DNA of 9,982 bases from an uncultured Alphaproteobacteria bacterium (GCA_913042065.1 CAJWKB010000030.1:1-9982); one strand, 5' to 3'. Positions 1-7,459 are shown, counted from the stretch's first letter. Notes: generated by a model not told the origin, from the sequence alone. A program made the numbers and translations.

Positions 1-1
1 G

Positions 2-310
2 CAAAGCGCGGGCTATGTGCTGCTGCGCCTGCCGCTCGAGGTGCGCGACCTCTACCATGACTGGCTGCGCAAGGTGAGGCCCGATGCAGCGGACAAGGTG
101 ATCAACATGGTGCGCGATACGCGCGGCGGCATGGATTACAGTTCGGAGTTTCACGTGCGCGGGCGCGGCCAGGGCCCCATCGCGGATATGATCTCCAAGC
201 GGTTCCGCGCCGGCGTGCGCCGCTATGGTCTGGACAAGGACCGGGTGAAATTGCGCTGCGACCTCTTTGAACGCCCGCTCGACACCGAGGACCAGCTCAG
301 CCTGTTCTGA
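2..310 (+). CDS. PA0069-family radical SAM protein, C-terminal part (5' end outside window)
   Basis: The frame is open from base 2 to a TGA at 308-310, so the window holds only the last ~102 codons. A GTG at 17 is internal, not a start. The visible protein has the helical C-terminal region I associate with PA0069-type radical SAM proteins (relatives of spore photoproduct lyase, often labelled DNA repair photolyase). Seen directly are an LPLEVRDLYHDWL stretch, then DTRGGMDYSSEFHVRGRGQGP, then ADMISKRF, ending in DQLSLF. The radical SAM CxxxCxxC cluster would be upstream and cannot be checked here, so the substrate is unknown. From memory, this family commonly lies beside rnhB in Caulobacterales/Hyphomonadaceae-type genomes, which fits the rnhB start 600 bases downstream and supports this left segment as a natural piece of one genome. 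Composition is GC-rich, unlike the DNA right of ~1146. Confidence 0.75.
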   Translation, partial: QSAGYVLLRLPLEVRDLYHDWLRKVRPDAADKVINMVRDTRGGMDYSSEFHVRGRGQGPIADMISKRFRAGVRRYGLDKDRVKLRCDLFERPLDTEDQLSLF

Positions 311-352
311 TCCCCCCTGTTCAGGTCATGGACACGGTGCGCTCCGCCGGCA

Positions 353-378
353 GACTTCCCCCGGCAAAGGGGGAACTC
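353..378 (+). promoter_or_regulatory. Hairpin enclosing the ribosome-binding site of the lipoprotein gene
   Basis: TTCCCCC (356-362) pairs perfectly with GGGGGAA (369-375) around a 6-base loop GGCAAA. One C-C mismatch and two further pairs (GA/TC) extend it to 353-378, directly against the ATG at 379. The only good Shine-Dalgarno-like run before that ATG, the G-run at 369-373, lies in the 3' arm. The stem could reduce translation or couple it to ribosomes finishing the upstream gene. No T-tract follows, so a rho-independent terminator is unlikely. The pairing is seen in the sequence; the regulatory role is inferred. Confidence 0.4.
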
Positions 379-837
379 ATGCAACTTTTCAGAACACTCA
401 TTCTGGGCGTCGCGCTCATGGCGGGCGTGATGACACTGGGCTCGTGCGGCTCCGGCAGCGTGGATTCCATGATCCGCAGCACAATGGATGACGACGTCAT
501 CGCCGCCGCGGAAAACATGGTCACCTATCTGGTCGAAGAAGATCGCGACGCCATTCTGGCGCATGCCCACACGCTCGCGCGCATCCAGTTCAGCAGCGGC
601 GGGGCCCTTGATCCCCTGTTCGCCGCTTTTCCGGACACCCCGCCCGACACTCAGAGTTTCGTCCAGTCAGAGACCTCGGCCTATACGCGCATCGGCGGCG
701 GCAGCGGCATCCAGCATGACGTGGTCATGGCGCTGACCTTCAACGAGACCGAACGCTATCTGCTGACCCTGAACTTCCGCATGATTGATGACGAACCGCG
801 TGTGCTCTTCATCGAGTTTGAATCAGCGCCGGACTAG
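379..837 (+). CDS. Small putative lipoprotein of unknown function
   Basis: A 152-residue protein with an N-terminal signal: Arg5, a hydrophobic run at residues 6-20, then L20-G21-S22-C23, a lipobox-like site that would place a lipidated Cys23 at the mature N terminus. Gly at -2 is less usual than Ala or Ser, so lipidation is likely but not certain. The mature part is acidic, with one helical stretch (about residues 33-55) and a C-terminal section that looks beta-rich ([17 protein letters not shown], then RVLFIEFE). I do not recognise the family; the layout recalls small NTF2-like periplasmic domains, but that is only an impression. The ATG at 379 is chosen because a strong G-rich ribosome-binding site precedes it and the signal peptide starts there; the frame is open upstream to 328. 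It lies between the radical SAM gene (68 nt away) and rnhB on the same strand, in the same GC-rich style. Confidence 0.7.
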   Translation: MQLFRTLILGVALMAGVMTLGSCGSGSVDSMIRSTMDDDVIAAAENMVTYLVEEDRDAILAHAHTLARIQFSSGGALDPLFAAFPDTPPDTQSFVQSETSAYTRIGGGSGIQHDVVMALTFNETERYLLTLNFRMIDDEPRVLFIEFESAPD

Positions 838-914
838 AGCCCGGCTGCAGACTTGTGCGGAGGTGCGATACGCGGCACGAGGAGGTTTTGCTGACGACGC
901 ACAGAGTCCTTCCC

Positions 915-1277
915 ATGCCTGAAACGCGCCCCACCCCCCTCATCGCCGGTGTTGACGAAGCCGGGCGCGGACCGCTGGCCGGTCCTGTGGTGTGCGCCGC
1001 GGTGGTCCTGCCGGCGAACTTCTCTGCGCTGGATCAGCTTGATGATTCCAAGAAGCTCAGTGAAAAGCGCCGCGCCGCCCTGTCCGCCATCATCCGGGCC
1101 GAGGCGGAGCTTGACCGGCTGCCGCCGGCCCTGGTGCCGCTGCCAGCTCAACTGCAACCGTATCCATTTCACGGGCGAGAGGCACGTCCTCCCAGCCCAT
1201 CTGCACCGGCCCCATATCGACGGACACCAGACCGTTCTCACCATGCCACGCCTTTAAAACACCGCCATCCGTATTGA
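915..1277 (+). CDS. rnhB: Ribonuclease HII, N-terminal fragment running into foreign sequence
   Basis: RNase HII removes RNA from RNA-DNA hybrids and single ribonucleotides in DNA. Residues 9-33 from the ATG at 915 carry the family signature [16 protein letters not shown], with catalytic Asp14 and Glu15, followed by AAVVLP and, at 43-53, the conserved [11 protein letters not shown]. Similarity stops at about residue 64 (base ~1106) after IIRAEA. The remaining frame to the TGA at 1277 is proline-rich, RNase-unlike sequence and is partly the antisense of dapF. A full protein is about 200 residues, so roughly two thirds is missing, including the later two catalytic aspartates (Asp108 and Asp126 in E. 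coli). The start is uncertain: no clear ribosome-binding site precedes 915, and a GAGGAGG at 879-885 lies only 2 nt before a TTG at 888. The product as written would not be active. The break coincides with the composition change and the end of dapF. Confidence 0.8.
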   Translation: MPETRPTPLIAGVDEAGRGPLAGPVVCAAVVLPANFSALDQLDDSKKLSEKRRAALSAIIRAEAELDRLPPALVPLPAQLQPYPFHGREARPPSPSAPAPYRRTPDRSHHATPLKHRHPY

Positions 1278-1560
1278 TCTCCAGCGATTCCCTAGCTGTC
1301 TCGTGCATGACCATCGCGGCAACACAACGCGTTCCATTACCGCAGGCCTGCGCGCGGCTTCCATCACTATTCAAGATTTCTAAGAAAAAATCAGCGTCTA
1401 CGGCATCGCGGAGGATCAGAATCTGATCGCAACCAATACCAAGTCGCCGGTCCGCAATGGCACATGCCGCTGCTTCATCGACACGCAGATCGGCGCCGCC
1501 GCGTGCATCAAGAATGACAAAGTCATTTCCAAGGCCATGCATTTTCATAAATTGCGTCAT
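1090..1560 (-). CDS. dapF: Diaminopimelate epimerase, N-terminal half (3' end lost at junction)
   Basis: DapF converts LL- to meso-diaminopimelate in the cytoplasm for lysine and peptidoglycan synthesis. From the ATG at 1560 the protein opens with [20 protein letters not shown], typical of the family. It has GIGCDQ at 41-46 and the first active-site block, [16 protein letters not shown], at 64-79, with catalytic Cys73. GPVQMGW and PLAREMDT follow at 117-134. Similarity ends near residue 139 (base ~1146), and the last 18 or so codons to the TGA at 1090-1092 are Ala/Pro-rich sequence from across the junction. A full enzyme is about 275 residues, so the second catalytic cysteine (Cys217 in the H. 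influenzae enzyme) and the C-terminal lobe are absent. In-frame alternative starts are ATG 1569 and TTG 1578; none has a good ribosome-binding site, and 1560 best matches family N termini. It follows xth on the same strand after 65 nt. Confidence 0.85.
   Translation of the reverse strand: MTQFMKMHGLGNDFVILDARGGADLRVDEAAACAIADRRLGIGCDQILILRDAVDADFFLEILNSDGSRAQACGNGTRCVAAMVMHETARESLEINTDGGVLKAWHGENGLVSVDMGPVQMGWEDVPLAREMDTVAVELAAAPGPAAAGQAPPRPG
1107..1146. other. Chimeric junction between two unrelated genome segments
   Basis: Rightward rnhB similarity ends at about 1106 and leftward dapF similarity ends at about 1146. The ~40 bases between are very GC-rich and match neither family in any frame I can read. 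No transposase, integrase, tRNA or long repeat is present. A 5-base inverted pair, GAGCT at 1107-1111 and AGCTC at 1145-1149, flanks the zone but is short enough to be chance. Composition changes across this point from GC-rich to moderate. The most economical explanation is a misassembly or amplification chimera; a true recombination breakpoint that destroyed both genes is the alternative. Confidence 0.7.
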
Positions 1561-1625
1561 GCCGTGCATATACGCCAAATTGCCAGATGTGAAAAGAGTG
1601 AAGCCACCAGTCAGCGAGAAGCTGC

Positions 1626-2405
1626 CTAGAATTCGACAATCACCGGCACATGGTCGGACGGCTTTTCTGCGCCGCGGTAATCAGCCTTAATGTCTACCAC
1701 CTTTACTAATGGGACGAGATCATGGCTGATCCAGATATGATCAAGCCTGCGTCCCCGATTGCTCGCCGCCCAATCCCGGGCGCGATAGGACCACCACGAA
1801 AAAAGCTTTTCATCAGCGCCAAAATGTTCACGCACAGCATCAACCCACCCTCCTTCACTTATTAACCTTCTCAGCGCCTCTGTCTCAACCGGAGTATGGC
1901 TGACGACTTTCAGCAGCTGTTTTGAGGACCAGACATCCTCTGCGAGAGGCGCGATGTTTAAATCACCGACCAGAATCGCATTATGGGGCTTTTGATCAAT
2001 GAAATGGCGGGTCATCTCGGCAATAAAGTCCAACTTATGGCCGAATTTTGGATTAGCCTCGCGGTCAGGCACGTCACCACCAGCTGGGACGTAGAAGTTA
2101 TGAATTGATGGGCCATTCTCAATCTGCGCACAAATATGGCGGCAGTCAGTCTTTTCAGCCCAGTATTTGTAATGAATTCGACCAAGAGGAAGGCGGGAAA
2201 TTATCGCCACACCGTTATAGGATTTCTCACCACGGAAGGCGTGATGGCACCAGCCCGCCTCTGCTAGTGACGTTGCTGGAAAAAACTTATTTTCTGTTTT
2301 CGTTTCCTGCAGGCATAGCACGTCGATGTTGTGGTTCTTTATAAAATCTATAACTAATTGTATTCTCAATCTAATTGAGTTGATGTTCCAGGTTGCTAAT
2401 TTCAT
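1626..2405 (-). CDS. xth: Exodeoxyribonuclease III (AP endonuclease)
   Basis: A complete 259-residue member of the exonuclease III branch of the endonuclease/exonuclease/phosphatase fold, which cuts DNA at abasic sites and trims 3' ends in base excision repair. Seen in order: WNINSIR at 6-12 with Asn7; LQETK at 32-36 with metal-binding Glu34; YNGVAI at 63-68; NFYVPAGGD at 103-111 with Tyr105; VGDLNIAP at 146-153 with Asp148 and Asn150; FSWWSYR; RLDHIW at 220-225 with Asp222; and SDHVPV at 250-255 with Asp251 and His252. These match the E. coli active-site set (Glu34, Tyr109, Asp151, Asn153, Asp229, Asp258, His259), so it should be active. ATG 2405 is preferred over the GTG one codon earlier because MKLATWN is the usual opening. 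No clear ribosome-binding site is visible. It lies 124 nt downstream of lolA, in an AT-rich gap with a 13-base direct repeat, so it may have its own promoter. Confidence 0.95.
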   Translation of the reverse strand: MKLATWNINSIRLRIQLVIDFIKNHNIDVLCLQETKTENKFFPATSLAEAGWCHHAFRGEKSYNGVAIISRLPLGRIHYKYWAEKTDCRHICAQIENGPSIHNFYVPAGGDVPDREANPKFGHKLDFIAEMTRHFIDQKPHNAILVGDLNIAPLAEDVWSSKQLLKVVSHTPVETEALRRLISEGGWVDAVREHFGADEKLFSWWSYRARDWAASNRGRRLDHIWISHDLVPLVKVVDIKADYRGAEKPSDHVPVIVEF

Positions 2406-2415
2406 CACTAAATAT

Positions 2416-2477
2416 CTGTTTCAAATTTGTCCCATTATTCAATAGTTAATTTTGATATTTTAAGCTGTTTCAAATTT
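2416..2477. repeat. 13-base direct repeat upstream of xth
   Basis: CTGTTTCAAATTT occurs exactly at 2416-2428 and 2465-2477, 49 bases apart, in the AT-rich gap between lolA and xth. Read on the minus strand as AAATTTGAAACAG, the nearer copy ends 10 bases before the xth ATG. Each copy contains TTGAAA, which resembles a -35 box, but neither is followed at 16-18 bases by a good -10 box. It could be a regulator site or a chance repeat in AT-rich DNA. The rest of the gap (2409-2529) shows no convincing terminator; a weak CGATA/TATCG pairing just past the lolA stop has a loop of over 20 bases. Confidence 0.4.
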
Positions 2478-2529
2478 CACTGCGAATAAATAATCGATAA
2501 CGGTTTTAAGCAGCGTAAGATGACTATCG

Positions 2530-3132
2530 CTAATAATTGGACGGAGTGAAGAATTTATTCTCATATTTGTGGCCGAATCGCATGTTCTGTAGGGTAACAG
2601 TGGTCGTGACATCAGCCGCATCGACGATAGTCCAGCGGCGCAGCTCAAACGGCAGCTCAGTGAATTCTAGCGTCAGCACGCCTGCCGCCTTTCCAGTTCT
2701 TTTTTCCATAACAATGCTAACAATACCATCCTGCAGAAAACTTTTAGTCCTAAATTCGTCTGAGCGGAGTCTGACTTTTTCCTGCAAGATCAGTGATAAT
2801 GGTGTCTCACTGATAGGATAGCTAGTCAGCATTTTTTTCCCAGGACGGTCGACATGCAACCACACGGGAGTGGTCAGCAGCACCAGCGGTTCGTCCAAAT
2901 CATAAATAATCTTCATACGATGCGGGCGGCGCAGATGAAGTTCGCCCTCTGCTGATGTGCCATCGGAAACGATCTGTGTGAAATTGGCTTTCATCGTCGT
3001 TATATCGGCAAACCAACTTTCAGCCTCATCAATGTAATTAATGGCATGTGCCGGCAATGTAATCACCAAAAACAACACCGATACAACGAGTGATAGACCA
3101 AATCCAAATCTACGCATTGGTTTACCCTTCAT
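2530..3132 (-). CDS. lolA: Outer-membrane lipoprotein carrier protein LolA
   Basis: LolA is the periplasmic chaperone that takes lipoproteins released by LolCDE at the inner membrane and delivers them to the outer membrane. The 200-residue protein begins with a Sec signal: Lys2, Lys4, Arg7 and Arg8, then a hydrophobic core at 9-26 and a likely cut after AHA at 28-30. The mature part has the family pattern: [12 protein letters not shown] at 47-58, [13 protein letters not shown] at 63-75, [11 protein letters not shown] at 91-101, TPLSLIL at 110-116, and C-terminal strands ending at 200. The ATG shares four bases with the ftsK stop (ATGA at 3129-3132), so translation is probably coupled to ftsK. 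From general knowledge, lolA behind ftsK and before xth is common in alphaproteobacteria. Confidence 0.9.
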   Translation of the reverse strand: MKGKPMRRFGFGLSLVVSVLFLVITLPAHAINYIDEAESWFADITTMKANFTQIVSDGTSAEGELHLRRPHRMKIIYDLDEPLVLLTTPVWLHVDRPGKKMLTSYPISETPLSLILQEKVRLRSDEFRTKSFLQDGIVSIVMEKRTGKAAGVLTLEFTELPFELRRWTIVDAADVTTTVTLQNMRFGHKYENKFFTPSNY

Positions 3133-5495
3133 CTAAACCCATCCATAGTATCATCGCTCATCAAAACTTCACGTTTGCCGACGTGGTTGGCCGTACTGAT
3201 GACACCATTACTTTCCATTTCTTCTATAATTGTTGCCGCTCGATTATAGCCGATTTTTAAATGACGCTGCACAAAACTGGTGGACGCTTTCTGTTCCCGA
3301 ACGACGAGTTGCACTGCTTGATCATAAAGACTGTTTCCATTCCCACCAATATCGCCAACACCTGACTCATCAGCATGGTCGGCCTGTACATCCGCCACCA
3401 CGCGTTCATCATATTCCGGCGCGCCCTGCTGGCGCAGAAAATTGGCCACTGCCTCAACCTCACCATCCTCCACAAAGGGACCATGAACACGCAGCAGTCG
3501 CCCGCCACCTTCCATGAAAAGCATGTCGCCACGCCCAAGAAGCTGCTCGGCCCCCTGTTCACCAAGAATGGTCCGGCTGTCGATTCGTGAAGTCACCTGA
3601 AAGCTAATGCGGGTTGGAAAATTGGCTTTGATCGTTCCAGTAATCACGTCAACTGACGGCCGTTGTGTCGCCATTATCACATGGATGCCAGCCGCGCGTG
3701 CCATCTGCGCAAGGCGCTGCACAGCCGCCTCGATCTCTTTGCCAGCAACCAGCATCAAATCGGCCACCTCGTCTATCACCACAACAATAAAAGGGAGCGG
3801 CGCCAGATCCAGCACCTCTTCCTCATGCACGGGCTTTCCCGTCTCTTGATCAAATCCGGTCTGCACACGCCGCGTCAAAACCTCGTTAACAGCCCGCGCT
3901 TCAGCCAATCGCTGATTGTAGCCTGCGATATTTCTAACGCCCATCTTGGCCATGTTACGATATCGACTTTCCATTTCTCGGACCGCCCATTTCAGTGCTG
4001 TTACTGCCTTTGAGGGGTCGGTAACAACGGGACTCAAAAGATGTGGGATACCATCATAGACTGACAGCTCGAGCATTTTTGGATCAATCATTATCATTCG
4101 GCAGGACTCGGGCGTGTGCCGATAAAGCAGCGAAAGGATCATCGCATTGATGCCGACTGATTTGCCTGAACCGGTAGTTCCTGCAACAAGTAAATGCGGC
4201 ATCAGCGCCAGATCAACAATTACAGGTGTACCGGCAATATCCTTGCCAAGGGCCATTGGCAAATCACTCTTATCCTCTTGCCAAATACCATGGTCAAGAA
4301 TTTCACGGAGTAATACTGTTTGCCGATTCTCATTCGGCAGTTCAATACCAATGACGTTCTGTCCAGGGACAACCGCCACGCGAACTGAAACGGCACTCAT
4401 CGAGCGAGAAATGTCATCCGCAAGCGCGATGACACGCTGCGATTTTGTGCCTGGAGCCGGGTTTAAATCATAGCGCGTAACGACCGGGCCGTAGCGCGAT
4501 TCACCAATGCTGCCATTTACAGAGAAATCAGAGAGCACATTTTCCAGATCATCAGCACGCCGAGAAAGCTCCTGTTTTGATGGTCCAACTGCCACCTTTC
4601 CTGGGGTTCTTAAAAGGCGCTTGGCAGGTAGTTTGAACGGCGCACCTGAACCAAAATCTAGATTTTCTTGCTTGCCTGCCGCGGATTTACGTGCCTTTGC
4701 TACCCCGTTTTCTAGCGGTGTTGCTCCTGCGACAAGAACAGGCTCCTGACGATGCTTCTTACGGTCAGCCGTCGCACGTTTGCGCTTTGGTGTCGAAGAT
4801 GGTTTTGTTTCAGAAGCCTCACTCTGTCTGGAATCAAAGGGGAGCAGTAACGTCACCAACTTTCTTGCCCCGGCGAATAACCAACCCGCCGGCTTAGCGA
4901 CAACAATGAGCTGAGCGCGTGAAAGCGCTGCCGACCAAGCCCAAATAAAAAATCCCAACAAGCCAAAGCAAATGCCTATATAGTGCGTCGTTGTTAGCTC
5001 AGCCACTCGCGGAATTTCTGGGATAAGTGGCGCAACAAAATCAAAGAAAATCTTGCCAAGGGCTCCACCATCCGTGGTCACACCACCTCCCTCGATACCA
5101 GCATCGCCGCCCGCAATGCCATAAAAACCGGTGGCCAGTAGTGCCATGGCAATTGGCGCGGCGACAAGCCTAACACGCTTTTGACTAATACGCTGTTTGC
5201 GGATCAGCCTGTAGCCCCAGAAGATTGGAAAAAGAGCAATTCCATAAGCAGCATGACCCAGCGTCTGTTCTAAGATGTTGGCGGTATTGGCTCCAGCAGT
5301 GCCAAGCAAATTCACAGTTTTATTCGTCGATACCACGCCAACCGATGGATCACCAGGACTGGCGGTTGTCAGTGAAAGCAGCAGACCGGCACCAAGTAGC
5401 AGCAGCAGCACACCAAAGAGTTCCATAAAACGTCGCCGGAAAAAATTTGAGAGCATTGGCGACAAGATTGGTTTTTTGATTTCAGGATCGACCAT
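3129..5495 (-). CDS. ftsK: DNA translocase FtsK
   Basis: FtsK is the septum-anchored hexameric motor that pumps chromosome ends apart and activates XerCD at dif. From ATG 5495 the protein has 788 residues. There are four hydrophobic segments at about 24-43, 83-97, 109-128 and 171-192, matching the four-helix membrane anchor. A basic linker of only ~80 residues (222-300) follows, then the alpha/beta motor: Walker A GTTGSGKS at 439-446, [16 protein letters not shown] at 471-486, Walker [12 protein letters not shown] at 571-581 (Asp575, Glu576), and [12 protein letters not shown] and GRGDMLF in the 619-660 region. The gamma winged-helix domain, which reads KOPS sites, spans about 720-778 (YDQAVQLV, then [13 protein letters not shown]). 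The open frame extends upstream to 5666, but that part overlaps dapC and shows no family similarity, so 5495, 7 nt after the dapC stop, is preferred. All key motor residues are intact. Confidence 0.95.
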   Translation of the reverse strand: MVDPEIKKPILSPMLSNFFRRRFMELFGVLLLLLGAGLLLSLTTASPGDPSVGVVSTNKTVNLLGTAGANTANILEQTLGHAAYGIALFPIFWGYRLIRKQRISQKRVRLVAAPIAMALLATGFYGIAGGDAGIEGGGVTTDGGALGKIFFDFVAPLIPEIPRVAELTTTHYIGICFGLLGFFIWAWSAALSRAQLIVVAKPAGWLFAGARKLVTLLLPFDSRQSEASETKPSSTPKRKRATADRKKHRQEPVLVAGATPLENGVAKARKSAAGKQENLDFGSGAPFKLPAKRLLRTPGKVAVGPSKQELSRRADDLENVLSDFSVNGSIGESRYGPVVTRYDLNPAPGTKSQRVIALADDISRSMSAVSVRVAVVPGQNVIGIELPNENRQTVLLREILDHGIWQEDKSDLPMALGKDIAGTPVIVDLALMPHLLVAGTTGSGKSVGINAMILSLLYRHTPESCRMIMIDPKMLELSVYDGIPHLLSPVVTDPSKAVTALKWAVREMESRYRNMAKMGVRNIAGYNQRLAEARAVNEVLTRRVQTGFDQETGKPVHEEEVLDLAPLPFIVVVIDEVADLMLVAGKEIEAAVQRLAQMARAAGIHVIMATQRPSVDVITGTIKANFPTRISFQVTSRIDSRTILGEQGAEQLLGRGDMLFMEGGGRLLRVHGPFVEDGEVEAVANFLRQQGAPEYDERVVADVQADHADESGVGDIGGNGNSLYDQAVQLVVREQKASTSFVQRHLKIGYNRAATIIEEMESNGVISTANHVGKREVLMSDDTMDGFR

Positions 5496-5502
5496 GCTGC
5501 TG

Positions 5503-6711
5503 TCATACCACCTTCTGCTCAGTCGGTTGCCAGTATCGCGCGACCCGGGACATAGCATCCTCAATCTTCTGGTGATCGTGAACAAGCGCAAAACGCACAA
5601 AGCCTCTGGCTGGATTGGCCCCTGCGCCAGGCGCCCCCATGAACTGACCAGGCAATGCCCTGACACCCTGTTCAGCCATCAGCTTGCGAACAAAGGCGAG
5701 ATCGTCGCCAACCTTAAGCCACAGGAAAAAACCACCCCGTGGTGGGTCGACGCCAAGATATCGCTTCGCAATGGCGAAGGATTCATCATAATGTGCTCGG
5801 ATCGCCTCAACATGCTCGTCATCGGCATAAAGATCTGCAGCCACTCCAAGAAGCGGTGTGGGAACAAGCGAGCCACCATTTGCAACAACTTTTCCATACT
5901 GAGTGATAACACTGGCGTCACCTATAATGAAACCAACTCGGAGCCCTGCCGCATTTGATCGTTTAGAGAGCGAATTCACCACAATCAGATTGCGTAAAGG
6001 ATCCTTATCATCCCCTGCAAGACTGGCGGCCGCCTCCAACATGCCATTTGGCGCTGGCCCTGAACGCCAAATATCCGCGTAACATTCATCCATGACCAGC
6101 AAGAAGTCATGCTGTCGCGCCAGACGCAGCGCCTGACGCAGATAATCCATATCCATGACACTTCCCTGGGGATTTGTTGGGCTGCAGAGATACATCAGTG
6201 TCGTCCGGCCCAGAATTTCTGGCGCTAAAGCTGAAAGATTAGGAATGAAGTTGTTACTTTGGTGACTGTCGATGAAGGTAATCTCTGCCCCGCTTGCCAG
6301 CGCTCCCGCACGCCAGGCGTGATAAAACGGATTTGTCACCAGCGCCACAGAATTAGGCTTTGTGTTGCGAACCAACCCGCCGAGTAATGCAAGCGGTTCG
6401 CGTGTGCCCGGCACTGGCAAAATCTGGGTGTGCAATTCAGCAAGAGCTGCTGCACCAGGCCATCGCCGCACGATATATCCACACACAGCGTCAACGAAGG
6501 CTGGCGTTCCTGGCACTTTGGGATAGAACTGCCAATTGCCGTTGTGGGCGGCTACACTGTCCGTCAATAATGACCCACCCGAAAGCTGTGGCTCACCGAT
6601 CGACAGATCAAGCATTTCCATTCCGGCCGGCACTGAGATACCTTCGAGGGCTTCCCGTAGCTGTATGAACATGTTGGCGTCAAAAGTGCGAAATTCAGGG
6701 TTAAGTTTCAT
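5503..6711 (-). CDS. dapC: Class I/II PLP aminotransferase, probably succinyldiaminopimelate aminotransferase
   Basis: A 402-residue fold-type I PLP enzyme. In the succinylase branch of lysine synthesis, DapC transfers an amino group from glutamate to N-succinyl-2-amino-6-ketopimelate. Visible motifs: DLSIGEPQ at 35-42, YPKVPGTP at 63-70, PVPGTREPL at 99-107, the cofactor-site block CSPTNPQG at 176-183 (Asn180), MDECYADIW at 207-215 (Asp208 and Tyr211), the PLP lysine in [16 protein letters not shown] at 246-261 (Lys250, Arg258), and the carboxylate-binding arginine in FVRFAL (Arg373). The DLSIGEPQ opening and TREPLALL resemble the alphaproteobacterial type usually labelled DapC, and dapF lies in the same strand cluster. 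Specificity cannot be read from motifs alone, so another amino acid aminotransferase remains possible. ATG 6711 gives the usual short N terminus; ATG 6726 and TTG 6741 are in frame, and none has a strong ribosome-binding site. It heads the cluster with ftsK and lolA. Confidence 0.85.
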   Translation of the reverse strand: MKLNPEFRTFDANMFIQLREALEGISVPAGMEMLDLSIGEPQLSGGSLLTDSVAAHNGNWQFYPKVPGTPAFVDAVCGYIVRRWPGAAALAELHTQILPVPGTREPLALLGGLVRNTKPNSVALVTNPFYHAWRAGALASGAEITFIDSHQSNNFIPNLSALAPEILGRTTLMYLCSPTNPQGSVMDMDYLRQALRLARQHDFLLVMDECYADIWRSGPAPNGMLEAAASLAGDDKDPLRNLIVVNSLSKRSNAAGLRVGFIIGDASVITQYGKVVANGGSLVPTPLLGVAADLYADDEHVEAIRAHYDESFAIAKRYLGVDPPRGGFFLWLKVGDDLAFVRKLMAEQGVRALPGQFMGAPGAGANPARGFVRFALVHDHQKIEDAMSRVARYWQPTEQKVV

Positions 6712-6766
6712 TGAATTAAAACCCATACGTGGCGCGGACAAAAAAAGTGTGTCATTTTGATTGAAT

Positions 6767-6772
6767 ATTGTA
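6767..6772 (-). promoter_or_regulatory. Possible extended -10 box for the dapC-ftsK-lolA cluster
   Basis: On the minus strand TACAAT lies at 6772-6767, with TG one base upstream (TGGTACAAT), an extended -10 arrangement. Transcription would start near 6760, leaving about 50 untranslated bases before ATG 6711. No good -35 hexamer lies 16-18 bases upstream, which is tolerable for an extended -10 promoter but keeps this tentative. It lies immediately beside one copy of the CAATGCGG repeat. For the opposite, plus-strand gene I found no convincing promoter. Confidence 0.3.
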
Positions 6773-6773
6773 C

Positions 6774-6847
6774 CAATGCGGCAAGAAAGTGACTGTAATA
6801 AGTGTTACCGCATCTGTAGAATTGGAGCAATGCGGATGAAAGAGTGA
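6774..6847. repeat. CAATGCGG imperfect direct repeat with an inverted half-copy between
   Basis: Two similar blocks of about 20 bases, at 6774-6792 and 6828-6847, both start CAATGCGG and end GTGA, with a similar A-rich middle. Between them, CCGCAT at 6808-6813 is the reverse complement of ATGCGG and could pair with either copy (16-base loop with the right one, 26-base loop with the left one). The elements fill much of the 211-nt divergent region between dapC and the phosphatase gene. This could be an operator pair for a regulator controlling both directions, or alternative RNA hairpins. The repeat is seen; the function is inferred. Confidence 0.45.
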
Positions 6848-6922
6848 AGCTATTAATCGGTCAGAGTTAGTGATCTTTATGGTCATCCGAAGTTGCGGCC
6901 GGCTGTTGCTCAAAGAGACAAG

Positions 6923-7459
6923 ATGAAAAAACAACCAGCAATATTTCTTGATCGGGACGGCACATTGAACATCGATGTGCAATACACCCACAAAGTATCT
7001 GATTTCCGCTGGGTGCGGGGAGCGCCTGAAGCGTTGCAGCTGTTTTCTGAAGCTGGGCTAGATATATTCATCGTCACCAATCAGGGTGGCATTGGTCGCG
7101 GCATTTTTACGGAAAGTGACATGCATCGCTTCAATAACCATCTAATTGCGGACGCAGCGGCGATAGGCGGTCAAATAAAGGACGTCGCATTCTGTCCCCA
7201 TCACCCCATGGCCATCACGAGCAATCTTTTGACGCCCTGTCCATGCCGTAAACCTGGGCACAAAATGATTGCCGATCTGGCAGAAAAATGGTCACTCGAT
7301 CTGGCAGCTTCAGTAATGATCGGCGACCGCGAAAGCGATGTTGCCGCCGGCAAAGCAGCTGGCTGTCACGCATATCTTTTTGATGGATCGGACCTGCTTG
7401 AACTTGCAAGACATGTCTTGAACCAGCATTTCACCCGCTTGCTGATGGAGCGTTCCTGA
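6923..7459 (+). CDS. gmhB: GmhB-like HAD phosphatase (D,D-heptose 1,7-bisphosphate phosphatase family)
   Basis: A 178-residue protein of the HAD-IIIA histidinol-phosphatase/GmhB group. It has the nucleophile motif FLDRDGTLN at 8-16 (Asp10, Asp12), motif II VTNQGGIGRG at 51-60, the zinc-binding set Cys91, His93, Cys106 and Cys108 (CPHH and CPCRKPG), and the Mg-binding motif IGDRESD at 133-139 (Asp135, Asp139). Zinc ligands and length match E. coli GmhB closely. That enzyme removes the 7-phosphate of D-glycero-D-manno-heptose 1,7-bisphosphate on the way to ADP-heptose for lipopolysaccharide. No other heptose gene is visible here, so a different sugar or histidinol phosphate substrate is possible. 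ATG 6923 is chosen because family similarity starts there, although only a weak AAAGAGA precedes it; the frame is open upstream to 6893. The stop overlaps the next gene's start by one base (TGATG). Confidence 0.85.
   Translation: MKKQPAIFLDRDGTLNIDVQYTHKVSDFRWVRGAPEALQLFSEAGLDIFIVTNQGGIGRGIFTESDMHRFNNHLIADAAAIGGQIKDVAFCPHHPMAITSNLLTPCPCRKPGHKMIADLAEKWSLDLAASVMIGDRESDVAAGKAAGCHAYLFDGSDLLELARHVLNQHFTRLLMERS

Noticed and set aside
223..570. 115-codon minus-strand frame and other short frames over the lipoprotein gene (267-491, 321-524, 488-736)
   Set aside because: These are shadows of the radical SAM tail and lipoprotein gene in GC-rich DNA; no ribosome-binding site or motif supports them.
1..1146. 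A horizontally acquired island with a boundary at the junction
   Set aside because: No integrase, transposase, tRNA or flanking repeat is seen, and both broken genes are core genes. A chimera explains the truncation of both genes at once more simply.
834..1244. 136-codon minus-strand open frame across the junction
   Set aside because: It crosses both the rnhB fragment and the dapF fragment in another frame, with no family pattern; an accidental open frame in GC-rich chimeric sequence.
2409..2529. Rho-independent terminator after lolA
   Set aside because: The only pairing found is about 5 bases with a loop of over 20 bases and no proper T-run.
5385..5420. AGC/CAG trinucleotide run resembling a microsatellite
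   Set aside because: It encodes the leucine-rich first membrane helix of FtsK and is ordinary codon repetition.
5496..5666. 57-codon N-terminal extension of FtsK
   Set aside because: It overlaps the conserved end of dapC and has no FtsK-like content; ATG 5495 just after the dapC stop gives the expected architecture.
5275..5958. 227-codon plus-strand open frame spanning the ends of ftsK and dapC
   Set aside because: It lies wholly antisense to two well-supported genes, has no recognisable motif, and its composition follows the opposite-strand codons.
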